Below, one piece after another: positions 21,541 to 30,660 of a stretch of DNA of 64,000 nucleotides. How positions within the stretch are numbered: the first letter of the stretch is position 1; each line of letters begins with the position of its first letter. The translations under genes and the position numbers were made by a program. The DNA lies in contig OX485806.1 of assembly GCA_950295325.1 (NCBI GenBank), forward strand, positions 56,787,169-56,851,168, given 5' to 3'. The notes below the pieces were generated by a model. The model searched no databases. It was not told where the DNA came from and worked only from the letters and a program-made list of their open reading frames with translations. The DNA comes from Polytrichum commune. Its lineage: Eukaryota; Streptophyta; Polytrichopsida; Polytrichales; Polytrichaceae.

Positions 21541-21750
21541 TAAGTTGAATAAGGTCCTAGCAACCTTAGAAAACTCTCGAATGAACTTGTGGTACTAATT
21601 GGCTAGGCCAACAAATGACCTAAGCCCTTTTGAATCAAGGGCCAATTCTCCTTTTGGATTGCCTTCACATTCTTCATGTTCGTCCACCAACTTCCTTTGT
21701 CACCACATGCCTCAAGAACTCAATTTCTTCTTGAGCAAAGTTGCAATTCA
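21541..21750 (-). pseudogene. pol: RT C-terminal remnant (copy 1)
   Basis: Minus strand reads NCNFAQEEIEFLRHVV, then after frame changes LRSFVGLAN and YHKFIREFSKVARTL: the end of the RT thumb and connection. No fingers, palm or YxDD motif is found upstream; the sequence goes straight to the pre-RT linker (YKDVF...LPPRSE) at about 21750. Confidence 0.75.
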
Positions 21751-22236
21751 CTTCTTGGCGGTAACATTTTGAGCAACACATTGATGAATACATCCTTGTA
21801 TCTCACCAACATCCCACAAGTATGGTTTGGGGGAGGCCCATCCTTCCTAGCCTCCCCATGAGTTTCTTGGAGTTGCTTCAATTGAACCATGACCATTATG
21901 TTTACCATATTTCATTTGGTCCATTAAGACCAAATTCAACTTGGGTCCTCCTACCATAGGAGTCCTTGTCAATTTGAACCTCAATTCTTTGCCATTATGA
22001 CACATCATAATGCACGGCAAGCACACCGGCTTGCACCTCACATCTATCATGTGAGTTTCAAAGAAGGCGGCCTTCACAATGACATGCATTTCATCTATTT
22101 CACATGGTGTGAAATTTTGACAAAATTCCAATGTCCCACATTGAAAGGTTACATGCATCGCGGCCTCCTTTGTCTCATGCGGTTCGCCCTTTCCAAACCG
22201 CACCTTGGTGGGCTTCACCACTCTACCAATCGGCAA
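21751..22236 (-). pseudogene. pol: Protease C-terminal part and pre-RT linker, broken (copy 1)
   Basis: 129-codon open stretch (21847-22236) reading KPTKVRFGKGEPHETKEAAM, then CGTLEF, FFETHMIDVR and GGPKLNLVLMDQM, followed in another frame by GMLVRYKDVF and LPPRSE (21720-21908). This matches by recall the protease-to-RT part of plant gypsy polyproteins. The catalytic N-terminal DSG motif is not seen. Confidence 0.6.
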
Positions 22237-23280
22237 ACCCCAACTCCCTTGTGAGCTTTGGGGTCATGAAAGAGTCCATTGCCTCTTTGTCAACTCATGA
22301 GACATATCTCCGATTACTTGAGCCTCAAGGTATAAAAGACTTGGCCTTGGCTTAAGGCTATTAGCCTTGGCCACAATGCCATAGTCTAACATTCGGTCCA
22401 CGGCAACAATATGTTTTGGCTTGGTCCGCAAAGCCAACTTTTAACATCCCGTCCGCGGCACAAATATGTTCTAGCTTGGTACCACCAATTCACATTGTAA
22501 CATTCCGTCCGCGGCCCAAACATTATATGGATTAGTAGCATAAAACCAACTTCTAACATTCCGCATACGGCACAAATATGATTTGGCTTGGTACCACAAA
22601 GCCACCTTCCACATTGTGTCCGCGAAACGAGCATGATTTGCCTTGGTATAACGGCCACACTACTTATGCCCATTTCCTTGAGACCTCTTTCGGGTAAACC
22701 CACTTCATGGTGGTACGCCGTCGAATTTCTTTTTAGGACCATCGACTTCAATGTTCTTCAAATCTTAAAGATTCCCGATACGTCCTCAAGAAGCTTTGGG
22801 GACTCGGACATGGAATTCACCACCCGCTTTTGAATTCCCACCTAAAACGATGCATGTCTCACAAGGTCGTCCATTTTAGGTGTATCCTTCACTTGTGCGT
22901 TTGAATAGCGCACATAGGCCTTAAGAGGCCCCGGGTGCCTCATTTGCACCAATTCCAACATCACCACCTTTTAAGCATTTCAAATTGGAATTTCAATCCA
23001 AAATTAATACCCTCCAAGGTTTAAGGTGCATTCGGTATTCTAGGCCCCAAATACTTTTGGAGGTTTGTGGGAGCCCTTTTCAAAGCACTCCTTCATTTTC
23101 CTTACCGAATCCACCTTAGTGCCCACCATTGTCATTAGAACCAATGGTATGGTCAAACTCCACTTGCACATGATCCTTGTTCCAATTTAAGCCTCACAAC
23201 CTTTTGGAAACCACGGGCTCATCATCACAACCTGCATTTTTTGATAGCCATGTTTCCCTCAAAGTGCGAGCTCAAAATTT
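22237..23280 (-). pseudogene. Gag / leader remnant (copy 1), not resolvable
   Basis: Position between PBS and protease implies gag. I find only short frames and no clear gag core or zinc knuckle. It holds a local minisatellite at 22389-22650. Colinear but diverged sequence is at 27768-28559. Confidence 0.4.
22389..22650. repeat. 54-57 bp minisatellite in gag remnant, copy 1 only
   Basis: Units start with ACATTCCGTCCGCGGC or variants at about 22389, 22443, 22500, 22557 and 22611, each followed by CAAATATG..TTGGCTTGGTA-like sequence. The equivalent place in copy 2 (about 27915) has a single unit. Confidence 0.75.
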
Positions 23281-23300
23281 GGAACCCTGCTCTGATACCA
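23281..23300 (-). other. Primer binding site, initiator tRNA-Met (copy 1)
   Basis: Minus strand TGGTATCAGAGCAGGGTTCC. The first 12 bases are the exact complement of the plant initiator tRNA-Met 3' end. Two bases separate it from the LTR at 23303. Fixes the element's direction as minus. Confidence 0.9.
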
Positions 23301-23302
23301 AG

Positions 23303-24276
23303 TGTCGCAACCCTTGCTAAGCCCCCTTGACAATCTTGCCAATTTTCAATTCTAGCAAAGGTTACGAGCGCTAACCATTCGCATTCCGCCATGCTAATGG
23401 TTAGCTCCTCCTACCCCGGACCATATAGCTCATAGGAGGGAACCAACCCTCCTACTTTGCTTTCGGGACTCACCCCTTAATCGGTAGCCCATTCCTAGAT
23501 GTGGACTTCCATCCATGGAAGTCCAATCCCATGTTGATCATCGCGTTGCCGGAGCAACACTACAACAACCCGAACCATACTAGGCAACTATGGCCTCACA
23601 ATAGGCCAAAGCCCATGGAGGCCTTGCCGTTCGGCCTCGGGTGGGTGAGGCCACACCACCTCACCCATATAAGCCTCTAGGACTTCACGCGGGGCCCCTA
23701 CCCCACCGTCAACCAACCTCTTGTCTCTCTACCAAGAGTTGGGGCCAAGTGGACACTTTCCTTTAGCTGCTGGGCCTAGAACCCCCCCAGCAGCTTCAGA
23801 CCATCATAACTTCCTTGTATGAAGTCTGATCATAACAACCAACCACTTCATCCTCATCTACGCTTCACGTAGATGCCCATGGACTCCTCACTTGCCCCAT
23901 TCAGGCAAGTAATGAGGAAGTTATGCCTGCTTGAACCTTGGCAGTCCCGGGAATCTCTCCCAGGCACTGCTGTACCAGGGCGCTGTCCCGGGACAGCGCC
24001 CCACTCAAATGGCCATAACTCCTAGCTCACACGTCAGATTGAGGTGTTCTTGAGCATTCTAGAATCACCACGCCATGAGCTACGCATAGCTCATGGCCTT
24101 ACCCTAGTGCCTCCTAGTCTCCGTGGCTGGGAGGCGTTCCCAACGCCCGGGGCCCTCACCCACACTAGGATCACTTGGGCCCTCTCACCAACGGCGCCAC
24201 AAGTCCCGGGTGTCACTCCGGGGTCCCCCTTGTGCCCATGGTGTTTCGGGCACTCCTCATGGAGGGGTGCGCGACA
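23303..24276 (-). repeat. Chromovirus LTR 2, minus orientation (shared by both internal copies)
   Basis: 974 bp, TGTCGCAACCC...GTGCGCGACA. It serves as 5' LTR of internal copy 1 and 3' LTR of copy 2. Differs from 17271-18243 at scattered sites, e.g. GCTAAGCCCC for GCTAGCCCCC near its start and GGAGGGGTGC for GGAGAGGTGC at its end. The following polypurine tract is deleted; internal sequence begins CGCCCGGACAAG. Confidence 0.92.
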
Positions 24277-24609
24277 CGCCCGGACAAGCCCACAACTAAG
24301 AAGTATCTTGGTTTTATCCAAGGCCCCTCCAAGCTATGGCCCCCAATTACTCGGCTTACCCAACCTAGTTTGGCATGTCTATTCCCCCTCTTCCATTAAC
24401 CAAGCACAAGTACAAGACTAGGACCTCATCTCATACTTTTCTCTTTGCACCACTAAAGTTTGGACTTTATTCCCTCAAGCCAAAGAACAAGTGCATGTTG
24501 TGGAGCAATTAACCTCGAAACTATGTTTGCTACTAGAGTCTCTCCCCCACTAAAGGAGATTGATGTCCTCATCAATGCCTACGCTTCTTTTTATTGGAAT
24601 GTCTAGCCT
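24277..24609 (-). other. Chromovirus 3' spacer, copy 2, shortened
   Basis: Colinear with 18764-19094 but starts directly at the LTR edge, lacking about 520 bp including the polypurine tract. No coding motif. Identical by eye to 60714-61046. Confidence 0.7.
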
Positions 24610-25001
24610 TAGTTTCTTCAAAGTGCTTCACCAATTCATTGGTGTTGACCATGTCTCTTGCCGGCACACAAGCGGTTTCTTTCTCAAGGTATCCTCACCA
24701 TTTCACCAAGTATTTCTTTGTACTTTTTCTTTCCTTTTCACTTGGGCTTCCTACACTTGAGGATGCCCTCTTACCTCATGTTCCAAATGACCTCCACAAG
24801 GTCGGGAGGTGGCCTAATCACTTGCTTGTGATCGGGCCACAAGGTGTCGTCCTAAAATGACTTTCGTAATGAGACATGAAATGTCGGATGCACTTTGATT
24901 TCCGGCGGTAATTCCAACTTATATATGTCCTTGACCACTTGTTCCACAATGGGAAACGGAGCTCCAATTTTGGACATGAACTTTGGAGTGAGGCCTTCCG
25001 A
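24610..25001 (-). pseudogene. pol: Chromodomain and integrase C-terminus, broken (copy 2)
   Basis: Same organisation as 19095-19462: minus-strand KKYLVKW, a TGA, GYLEKE, ARDMVN and ELVKHFE, preceded by an integrase tail with KVHPTFHVS. The shared TGA in the chromodomain shows that both copies come from one already broken ancestor. Confidence 0.7.
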
Positions 25002-25529
25002 CTAAGTGAAGTTGTTCACATTCAACAACGCCTTTTGGCCCACCTCATTCTCCACTTCGCGTCTTCCGGCATTGACTTGCACTCCGTAGCACCTTCGGGC
25101 TTTCTCCACCAACAACTTGGTCATCTCCAAGACTTGTTCACGCTTCTTGGCCAAGTCCTCACCATCTTGGTTGAACTCTAGTGTTGAATGTGCCCCCTCG
25201 AGAGCTAGGTTAATAGGTTGGAGCGCATCCACTCCATAAGCCACCACCAAAGACCACCCCTTGGTAGCCAAGTGCGTGGCTACATTGCAATTACACTCCG
25301 CTCGACCCACATAGTCCGCCCAATCTCTTTGGTCCGCCCCCACCAAGTTCCTCAAGTATTGCTTCAAGACTCCATTCACACGCTCCGCTTTCCCATTCAT
25401 TTGGGAATGCAAGGTCGTGCTAAACCTTAGTTTCATTCCGACCTCCTTAGAGAAATGCATTGAAAATGCACTTGTGAACTTTGGATCTTGATCCCACACA
25501 ATCACTCTTGGCAACCCGTGGTGCCTCAA
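25002..25529 (-). pseudogene. pol: Integrase core remnant (copy 2), 175 aa open
   Basis: Longest surviving chromovirus frame. From GLPRVIVWDQDPKFTSAF (catalytic Asp in WDQDPKF) through HSQMNGKAERVN (catalytic Glu) to the C-terminal arm with EKARRCYGVQVNAGRREVE. It starts inside the domain, so it is a fragment and not a gene. Identical at 61439-61966. Confidence 0.85.
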
Positions 25530-25547
25530 CCATCCTTTGAGAAAAGG

Positions 25548-25991
25548 CTATGCGGTCTCCAACGCGGTGGCGGTTCCCACAATCGGCACCATGTGTGCCA
25601 ACTTGGCAAACCGCTCAACCATCAACAAGATGGCATCATACCCATGTGACTCCAGCAAACTTGTGATCAAGTCCATGCACATACTATGCCATGGCGCCGA
25701 CGGGATAGGCAACGGTTGCAAGAAACCGCCTTGCTTTTGGTAAGAGGCTCGGTTCATTTGAACCTTGATTCAAGCCTTTACAAAGTGGGCTATATCTTCC
25801 TTTATGCACCGCCAATGGTACCTCCATGACACCATTCTATGGCGGTTTTTTTTTCTTTCTCCTCTATGGCCGGCAATAGGGCTATCACATTCTTCCTTCA
25901 AAACCGATAGCCTCAACTTGCCTTGTGGCACAAATACCCTACTTTGTTTGCACTTGAACAATCCGTCCACCAACTTAACTTCTTTGAGCAC
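25548..25991 (-). pseudogene. pol: Integrase N-terminal remnant: zinc finger and first core Asp (copy 2)
   Basis: VPQGKLRLSVLKEECDSPIA then GHRGERK (25770-25991) is the zinc-finger region; PWHSMCMDLITSLLE and GYDAILLMVERFAKLAHMVP (25548-25757) hold the first catalytic Asp. The two parts are in different frames. Duplicated at 61985-62428. Confidence 0.82.
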
Positions 25992-26387
25992 CTTGCTCTT
26001 GCGAAGCTCACCTAAAAGCTTTTGTGCTTTGGGGTAATTAATTTACCCCTCCCGTATCTTGCATCACAAGTTTCCTTCGCCGGCACACATTAGCCACAAG
26101 GTTTGGATGGTTCTCATTGCTTGGAACTCTTCCGGTCTACTTCGCGCATCCGGCACCACATTTCCACGGTCCGGTTTGTGGATCAAATCCACCTTCATAA
26201 GCGCCAAACTATCATGCCACCGCAATGACTTGGCGCTCACTTGCGCTTGAATGTCAAAATTCTTTTAGGACACATTGTCCATGTAGACCTTTGCTTTGTG
26301 CAACCCCAAATAGTGTTGCCACATCTTCAAGAAATGCACTACGGCAAAGAAATTCTTTGTCATGAGTTGGTTGTCTTCTTTGACAAC
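25992..26387 (-). pseudogene. pol: RNase H C-terminal half, broken (copy 2)
   Basis: Colinear with 20474-20869. Frames overlapping 26254-26508 read MLKFAELDKPFEVHTG, DFANGG, then RRQPTHDKEFL, an RNase H core lacking the first catalytic Asp (Gly in its place). Several frame changes. Confidence 0.6.
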
Positions 26388-27040
26388 CATCGAGCTTCAT
26401 GCTCCCATATGCAATGGCCATCCATCTTACACATAATCCACCATTGGCAAAGTCGCTCACCCCCGTATGCACCTCAAAAGGTTTGTCAAGCTCCGCGAAC
26501 TTGAGCACGGGCGTCTAAGAACACTTGCTCTCAAGCTCCCCAAAGACTTGGTGGCAAGGCTCATCCCACTCTTGGGATAGTCATTTCTTCCACAAGTCGG
26601 ATAAGGTCGGATAACCATCAAGCTTAACGCTCTCATATGCAATGGCCATCCATCCTACGTTAACCATCCGCCAATGGCAAAGTCACTCGCCCCCGTATGT
26701 ACCTCAAAAGGTTTGTCAAATTTCGCAAACTTGAGCACGGGCGGCGAAGAGAACTTCGTCTTAAGCTCCTTAAAGACTTGGTAGCAAGGCTCAACCCACT
26801 TTTGGGATAGCCATTTCTTGCATAAGTTGGACAAGGTCGGACAACCATCGAGCTTCATGCTCTTATATACAATGGCCATCCATTTTGCCTCAACATCCGC
26901 CAATGCTAAAGTCACTCGCCCCCGTATGCACCTCAAAAGGTTTGTCAAAGTCCGCGAACTTAAGCACGGGCGGCGAAGAGAACTTGTTTTTTTGAGCCCC
27001 CCCCAAAGGCTTGGTGACAAGGCTCATCCCACTCTTGGGA
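26388..27040 (-). repeat. About 231-bp tandem triplication of RNase H segment (copy 2)
   Basis: Marker CATCGAGCTTCATGCTC recurs at about 26388, 26616 (CATCAAGCTTAACGCTC) and 26853. Frames at 26655-27020 read ELKTKFSSPPVLKFAKFDKP and FEVHTGASDFAIGG. Same arrangement as 20870-21540. Confidence 0.8.
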
Positions 27041-27270
27041 TAGCCATTTTCCTCAATAAGTTGAATAAGGTCCTAGCAACCTTAGAAAACTCTCGAATGA
27101 AGTTGTGGTACTAATTGGCTAGGCCAACAAATGACCTAAGCCCTTTTTGAATCAAGGGCCAATTCTCCTTTTGGATTGCCTTGACATTCTTCATGTTCGT
27201 CCACCAACTTCCTTTGCCACCACATACCTCAAGAACTCGATCTCTCGTTGAGCAAAGTTCTTTTTCACTC
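27041..27270 (-). pseudogene. pol: RT C-terminal remnant (copy 2)
   Basis: Colinear with 21541-21750: end of RT (thumb/connection), abutting the LPPRSE linker at about 27268 with no palm in between. A run of 17 T at 27282-27298 lies in the linker and is not in copy 1. Confidence 0.7.
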
Positions 27271-27767
27271 CTTGGCGGTAATTTTTTTTTTTTTTTTTGC
27301 GCAACACATTAGTGAATACATCTTTGTATCTCACCAACATCGCACCAATGTTGTTTGGGGGAGGCCCATCTTTCCTAGCCTCCCCATACGTTCATTGGAG
27401 TTGCTCCAATTGAACCACAACCATTATGTTTTTTATTTTTTTTAATTCGGTCCATTAAGACCAAATTCAACTTAGGTCCTCCTACCATAGGAGTCATTGT
27501 TAATTTGAACTTCAATTCTTTGCCATTATGACACATCATAATGCACGGCAAGCACACCGGCTTGCACCTCACATCTATCATGTGAGTTTCAAAGAAGGCA
27601 GCCCTCACAATGACATGCATTTTATCTATTTCACTTGGTGTGAAATTTTGACAAAAATCCAATGTCCCACGTTGAAAGGTTACATGCATCGCGGCCTCCT
27701 TTGTCTCATGCGGATCGCCCTTTCCAAACCGCACCTTGGTGGGCTTGCCCGCTCTACCAATCGGCAA
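27271..27767 (-). pseudogene. pol: Protease C-terminal part and linker (copy 2)
   Basis: 130-codon open stretch (27375-27767) parallel to 21847-22236, including KPTKVRFGKGDPHETKEAAM, FFETHMIDVR and GGPKLNLVLMD. Lacks the catalytic start of the protease. Confidence 0.6.
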
Positions 27768-28559
27768 GCCCCAACTCCCTTATGAGTTTTGGGCTTAAGA
27801 AGAAGTGGTAGCCTCTTTATCAATACATGAGACATTTCTCCCATTCATTTGAGCCTCAAGGTACAAAAGACTTGGCCTCGGCTTAAGGCTACTAGCCTTG
27901 GCCACAATGCCATCGTCTTACATTCGGTTCGCGGCACAAGTATTATTTGGCGGGGTACCTATCTCCCCTCAACGTCCATTGTTGTAACGCACCGCCAAAT
28001 TGCTTAATGGGATCATCGGCCTTGATGCTCATGGCAATTTTGATGATCCCCGCCACAACCTCAATAAACTTTTGGAAATTTGAACTTGGTATTCACCACC
28101 CGCTTTTGAAACCCACCTAAAACGATGTATTTCTTAGAAAACTCGTTCATCTAAGATGTACAATTCATTTGGGTGTGAAATGCGTGCATATACGCCTTAA
28201 GAGGCCCGAACACCTCATTTCCACCAAATTCACTCCAACATCAATACCTTCCAAGCATTTGGAATTGGAATTTCAATCCAACAATAATGCCCTCCAAGGT
28301 TTTGGGTGCTTTCGGTATTCTAGGCCCCAAATGTTTTTTGAGGTTTGCGGGAGTCCTTTTCAAAGCACTCCTCCATTTTCCTTACCAAATCCACCCTCAT
28401 GCCCACCATTGTCATTAGAACCAATGGTATGGTCAAATTCCACTTGCACATGATCCTTGTTCCAATTTGAGCCTCACAACCTTTTGGAAACCCCGGGCTC
28501 ACCATCATAACCCGCATTTTTGATACCTATGTTTCCCTCAAAGTGTGAGCTCAAAACTT
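27768..28559 (-). pseudogene. Gag / leader remnant (copy 2), not resolvable
   Basis: Colinear with 22237-23280 but about 250 bp shorter because the minisatellite is absent. No convincing domain. Confidence 0.35.
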
Positions 28560-28579
28560 GGAACCCTGCTCTGATACCA
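28560..28579 (-). other. Primer binding site, initiator tRNA-Met (copy 2)
   Basis: Same 20 bases as at 23281-23300, two bases before the partial LTR at 28582. Confidence 0.9.
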
Positions 28580-28581
28580 AG

Positions 28582-29242
28582 TGTCGCAACCCTTGCTAGC
28601 CCCCCTTGACAATCTTGCCAATTTTCAATTCTAGCAAAGGTTACGAGTGCTAACCATTCGCATTCCGCCATGCCAATGATTAGCTCCTCCTACCCCGGAC
28701 CTTATAGTTCATAGGAGGGAACCAACCCTCCTACTTTGCTTTCGGGACTCACCCCTTAATTGGTAACCCATTCCTAGATGTGGACTTCCATCCATGGAAG
28801 TCCAATCCCATGTTGATCATCGCGTTGCCGGAGCAACACTACAACAACCCGAACCATACTAGGCAACTATGGCCTCACAATGGGCCAATGCCCATGGAGG
28901 CCTTGCCGTTCGGCCTCGGGTGGGTGAGGCCACACCACCTCACCCATATAAGCCTCTAGGACTTCATGCGGGGCCCCTACCCCACCGTCAACCAACCTCT
29001 TGTCTCTCTACCAAGAGTTGGGGCCAAGTGGACATTTTCCCTTAGCTGCTGGGCCTAGAACCCCCCAGCAGCTTCAGACCATCATAACTTCCTTGTATGA
29101 TGTCTGATCATAACAACCAACCACTCCATCTTCGTCTAGGCTTCACGTAGATGCCGATGGACTCCTCACTTGCCCCATTTGGGCAAGTATTGAGGAACTT
29201 ATGCCTGTTTGAACCTTGGCAGTCCCGGGAATCACTCCCAGG
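28582..29242 (-). repeat. Partial chromovirus LTR 3 (minus), left arm of a fold-back
   Basis: First 661 bp of the R LTR (TGTCGCAACCC...AATCACTCCCAGG), broken off before CACTGCTGTACC and the 24-bp palindrome. It runs head-on into the F tail that starts at 29241; GG at 29241-29242 fits both sides. Confidence 0.88.
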
Positions 29243-29890
29243 GACTGCCAAGGTTCAAACAGGCATAACTTCCTCAAGACTTGCTCAAATGGAGCCAGTG
29301 AGGAGTCCATCGGCATCTACGTGAAGCGTAGATGAACATGGAGTGGTTGGTTGGTATGATCAGACATCATACAAGGAAGTTACGATGGTCTGAAGCTGCT
29401 GGGGGGGTTCTAGGCCCACCAGCTAAAGGAAAATGTCCACTTGGCCCCAACTCTTGGTAGAGAGACAAGAGGTTGGTTGACGGTGGGGTAGGGGCCCCGC
29501 GTGAAGTCCTAGAGGCTTATATGGGTGAGGTGGTGTGGCCTCACCCACCCGAGGCCGAACGGCACGGCCTCCATTGGCATTGGCCTAATGTGAGGCCATA
29601 GTTGCCTAGTATGGTTCGGGTTGTTGTAGTGTTGCTCCGGCAACACGATGATCAACATAAGATTGGACTTCCATGGATGGAAGTCCACATCTAAGGATTG
29701 GTTACCGATTGAAGGGGTGAGTCCCGAAAGCAAAGTAGGAGGGTTGGTTCCCCTCCTATGAACTATAAGGTCCGGGGTGAGAGGAGCTAACCATTAGCAT
29801 GGCGGTATGCGAATGGTTAGCGCTCGTAACCTTTGCTAGGAAATGAAAATTGGCAAGATGGTCAAGGGGGGGCTAGCAAGGGTTGCGACA
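29241..29890 (+). repeat. Tail of forward chromovirus LTR (650 bp), right arm of fold-back
   Basis: GGGACTGCCAAGGTTC...GGGTTGCGACA, the last two thirds of the F LTR. Compared with the left arm it has numerous substitutions and small indels (e.g. TTTCATTTCC against TTTCAATTC when complemented), so it is not a recent inverted copy of that arm. It joins the satellite at 29891 through the CTCTC duplication. Confidence 0.88.
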
Positions 29891-29895
29891 CTCTC
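29891..29895. repeat. Target site duplication CTCTC, right side
   Basis: Partner of 7446-7450. The satellite continues in phase as CTCTCGGAATTGAAAGC. Confidence 0.85.
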
Positions 29896-30660
29896 GGAAT
29901 TGAAAGCATCCAAGACATACAGCCATTCAACACGTGAGTGAAAGTTGAGAATCTGGTTCACACATGTAGGCTCTCGGAAGTGACAACATCGAAAACACAC
30001 AAAATTCAACACCTGAATCAAAGTTGAGAATGTGGTTCACACATGTAAGCTCTCGGAATTGAAAGCATCCAAAACACACAACCATTCAACACGTGAATCA
30101 AAGTTGAGAATGTGGTTCACACATGTAGGCTCTCGGAAGTGACAACATCCAAAACACACAACCATTCAACACGTGAATCAAAGTTGAGAATCTGGTTCAC
30201 ACATGTAGGCTCTCGGAATTGAAAGCATCCAAAACACACAACCATTCAACACGTCAATCAAAGTTGAGAATGTGGTTCACACATGTAGGCTCTCGGAAGT
30301 GAGAGCATCCAAAATAACACAAAATTCAACACATGATACAAAATTGAGAATGTGGTTCACACATGTAGGCTCTCAGAATTGAAAGCATCCAAAACACACA
30401 ACCATTCAACACGTGAATCAACGTTGGGAATGTGGTTCACACATGTAGGCTATCGGAATTGAGAGCATCCAAAACACACAACCATTCAACACGTGAATCA
30501 AAGTTGAGAATGTGGTTCACACAAGTAGGCTCTCGGAAGTGAGAGCATCCAGAAAAACACAAAATTCAACACATGATACAAAATTGAGAATGTGGTTCAC
30601 ACATGTAGGCTCTCGGAATTGAAAGCATCCAAAACACACAACCATTCAACACGTGAATCA

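Larger units (their letters stand above)
7451..29890. mobile_element. Composite, rearranged chromovirus (Ty3/gypsy) insert, with a young Tat-like element nested in it
   Basis: Call F the LTR reading TGTCGCGCACC...GGGTTGCGACA and R its reverse complement. The order is F head (7451-7500 plus 17262-17270), R LTR (17271-18243), internal copy 1 (18244-23302), R LTR (23303-24276), internal copy 2 (24277-28581), partial R LTR (28582-29242), F tail (29241-29890). Without the nested 9756-bp element and one target duplication it is about 12.7 kb. The R-internal-R-internal-R order is the usual outcome of unequal crossing over between LTRs. The flanking F pieces differ from R at many sites and look like an older LTR of the same family. 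All coding parts are on the minus strand and broken. Confidence 0.8.

Noticed and set aside
27282-27298. Run of 17 T as a poly(A) tail of an inserted retrotransposon
   Set aside because: No flanking duplication or LINE/SINE sequence; it sits inside the linker of the chromovirus pol remnant and is best seen as homopolymer growth.
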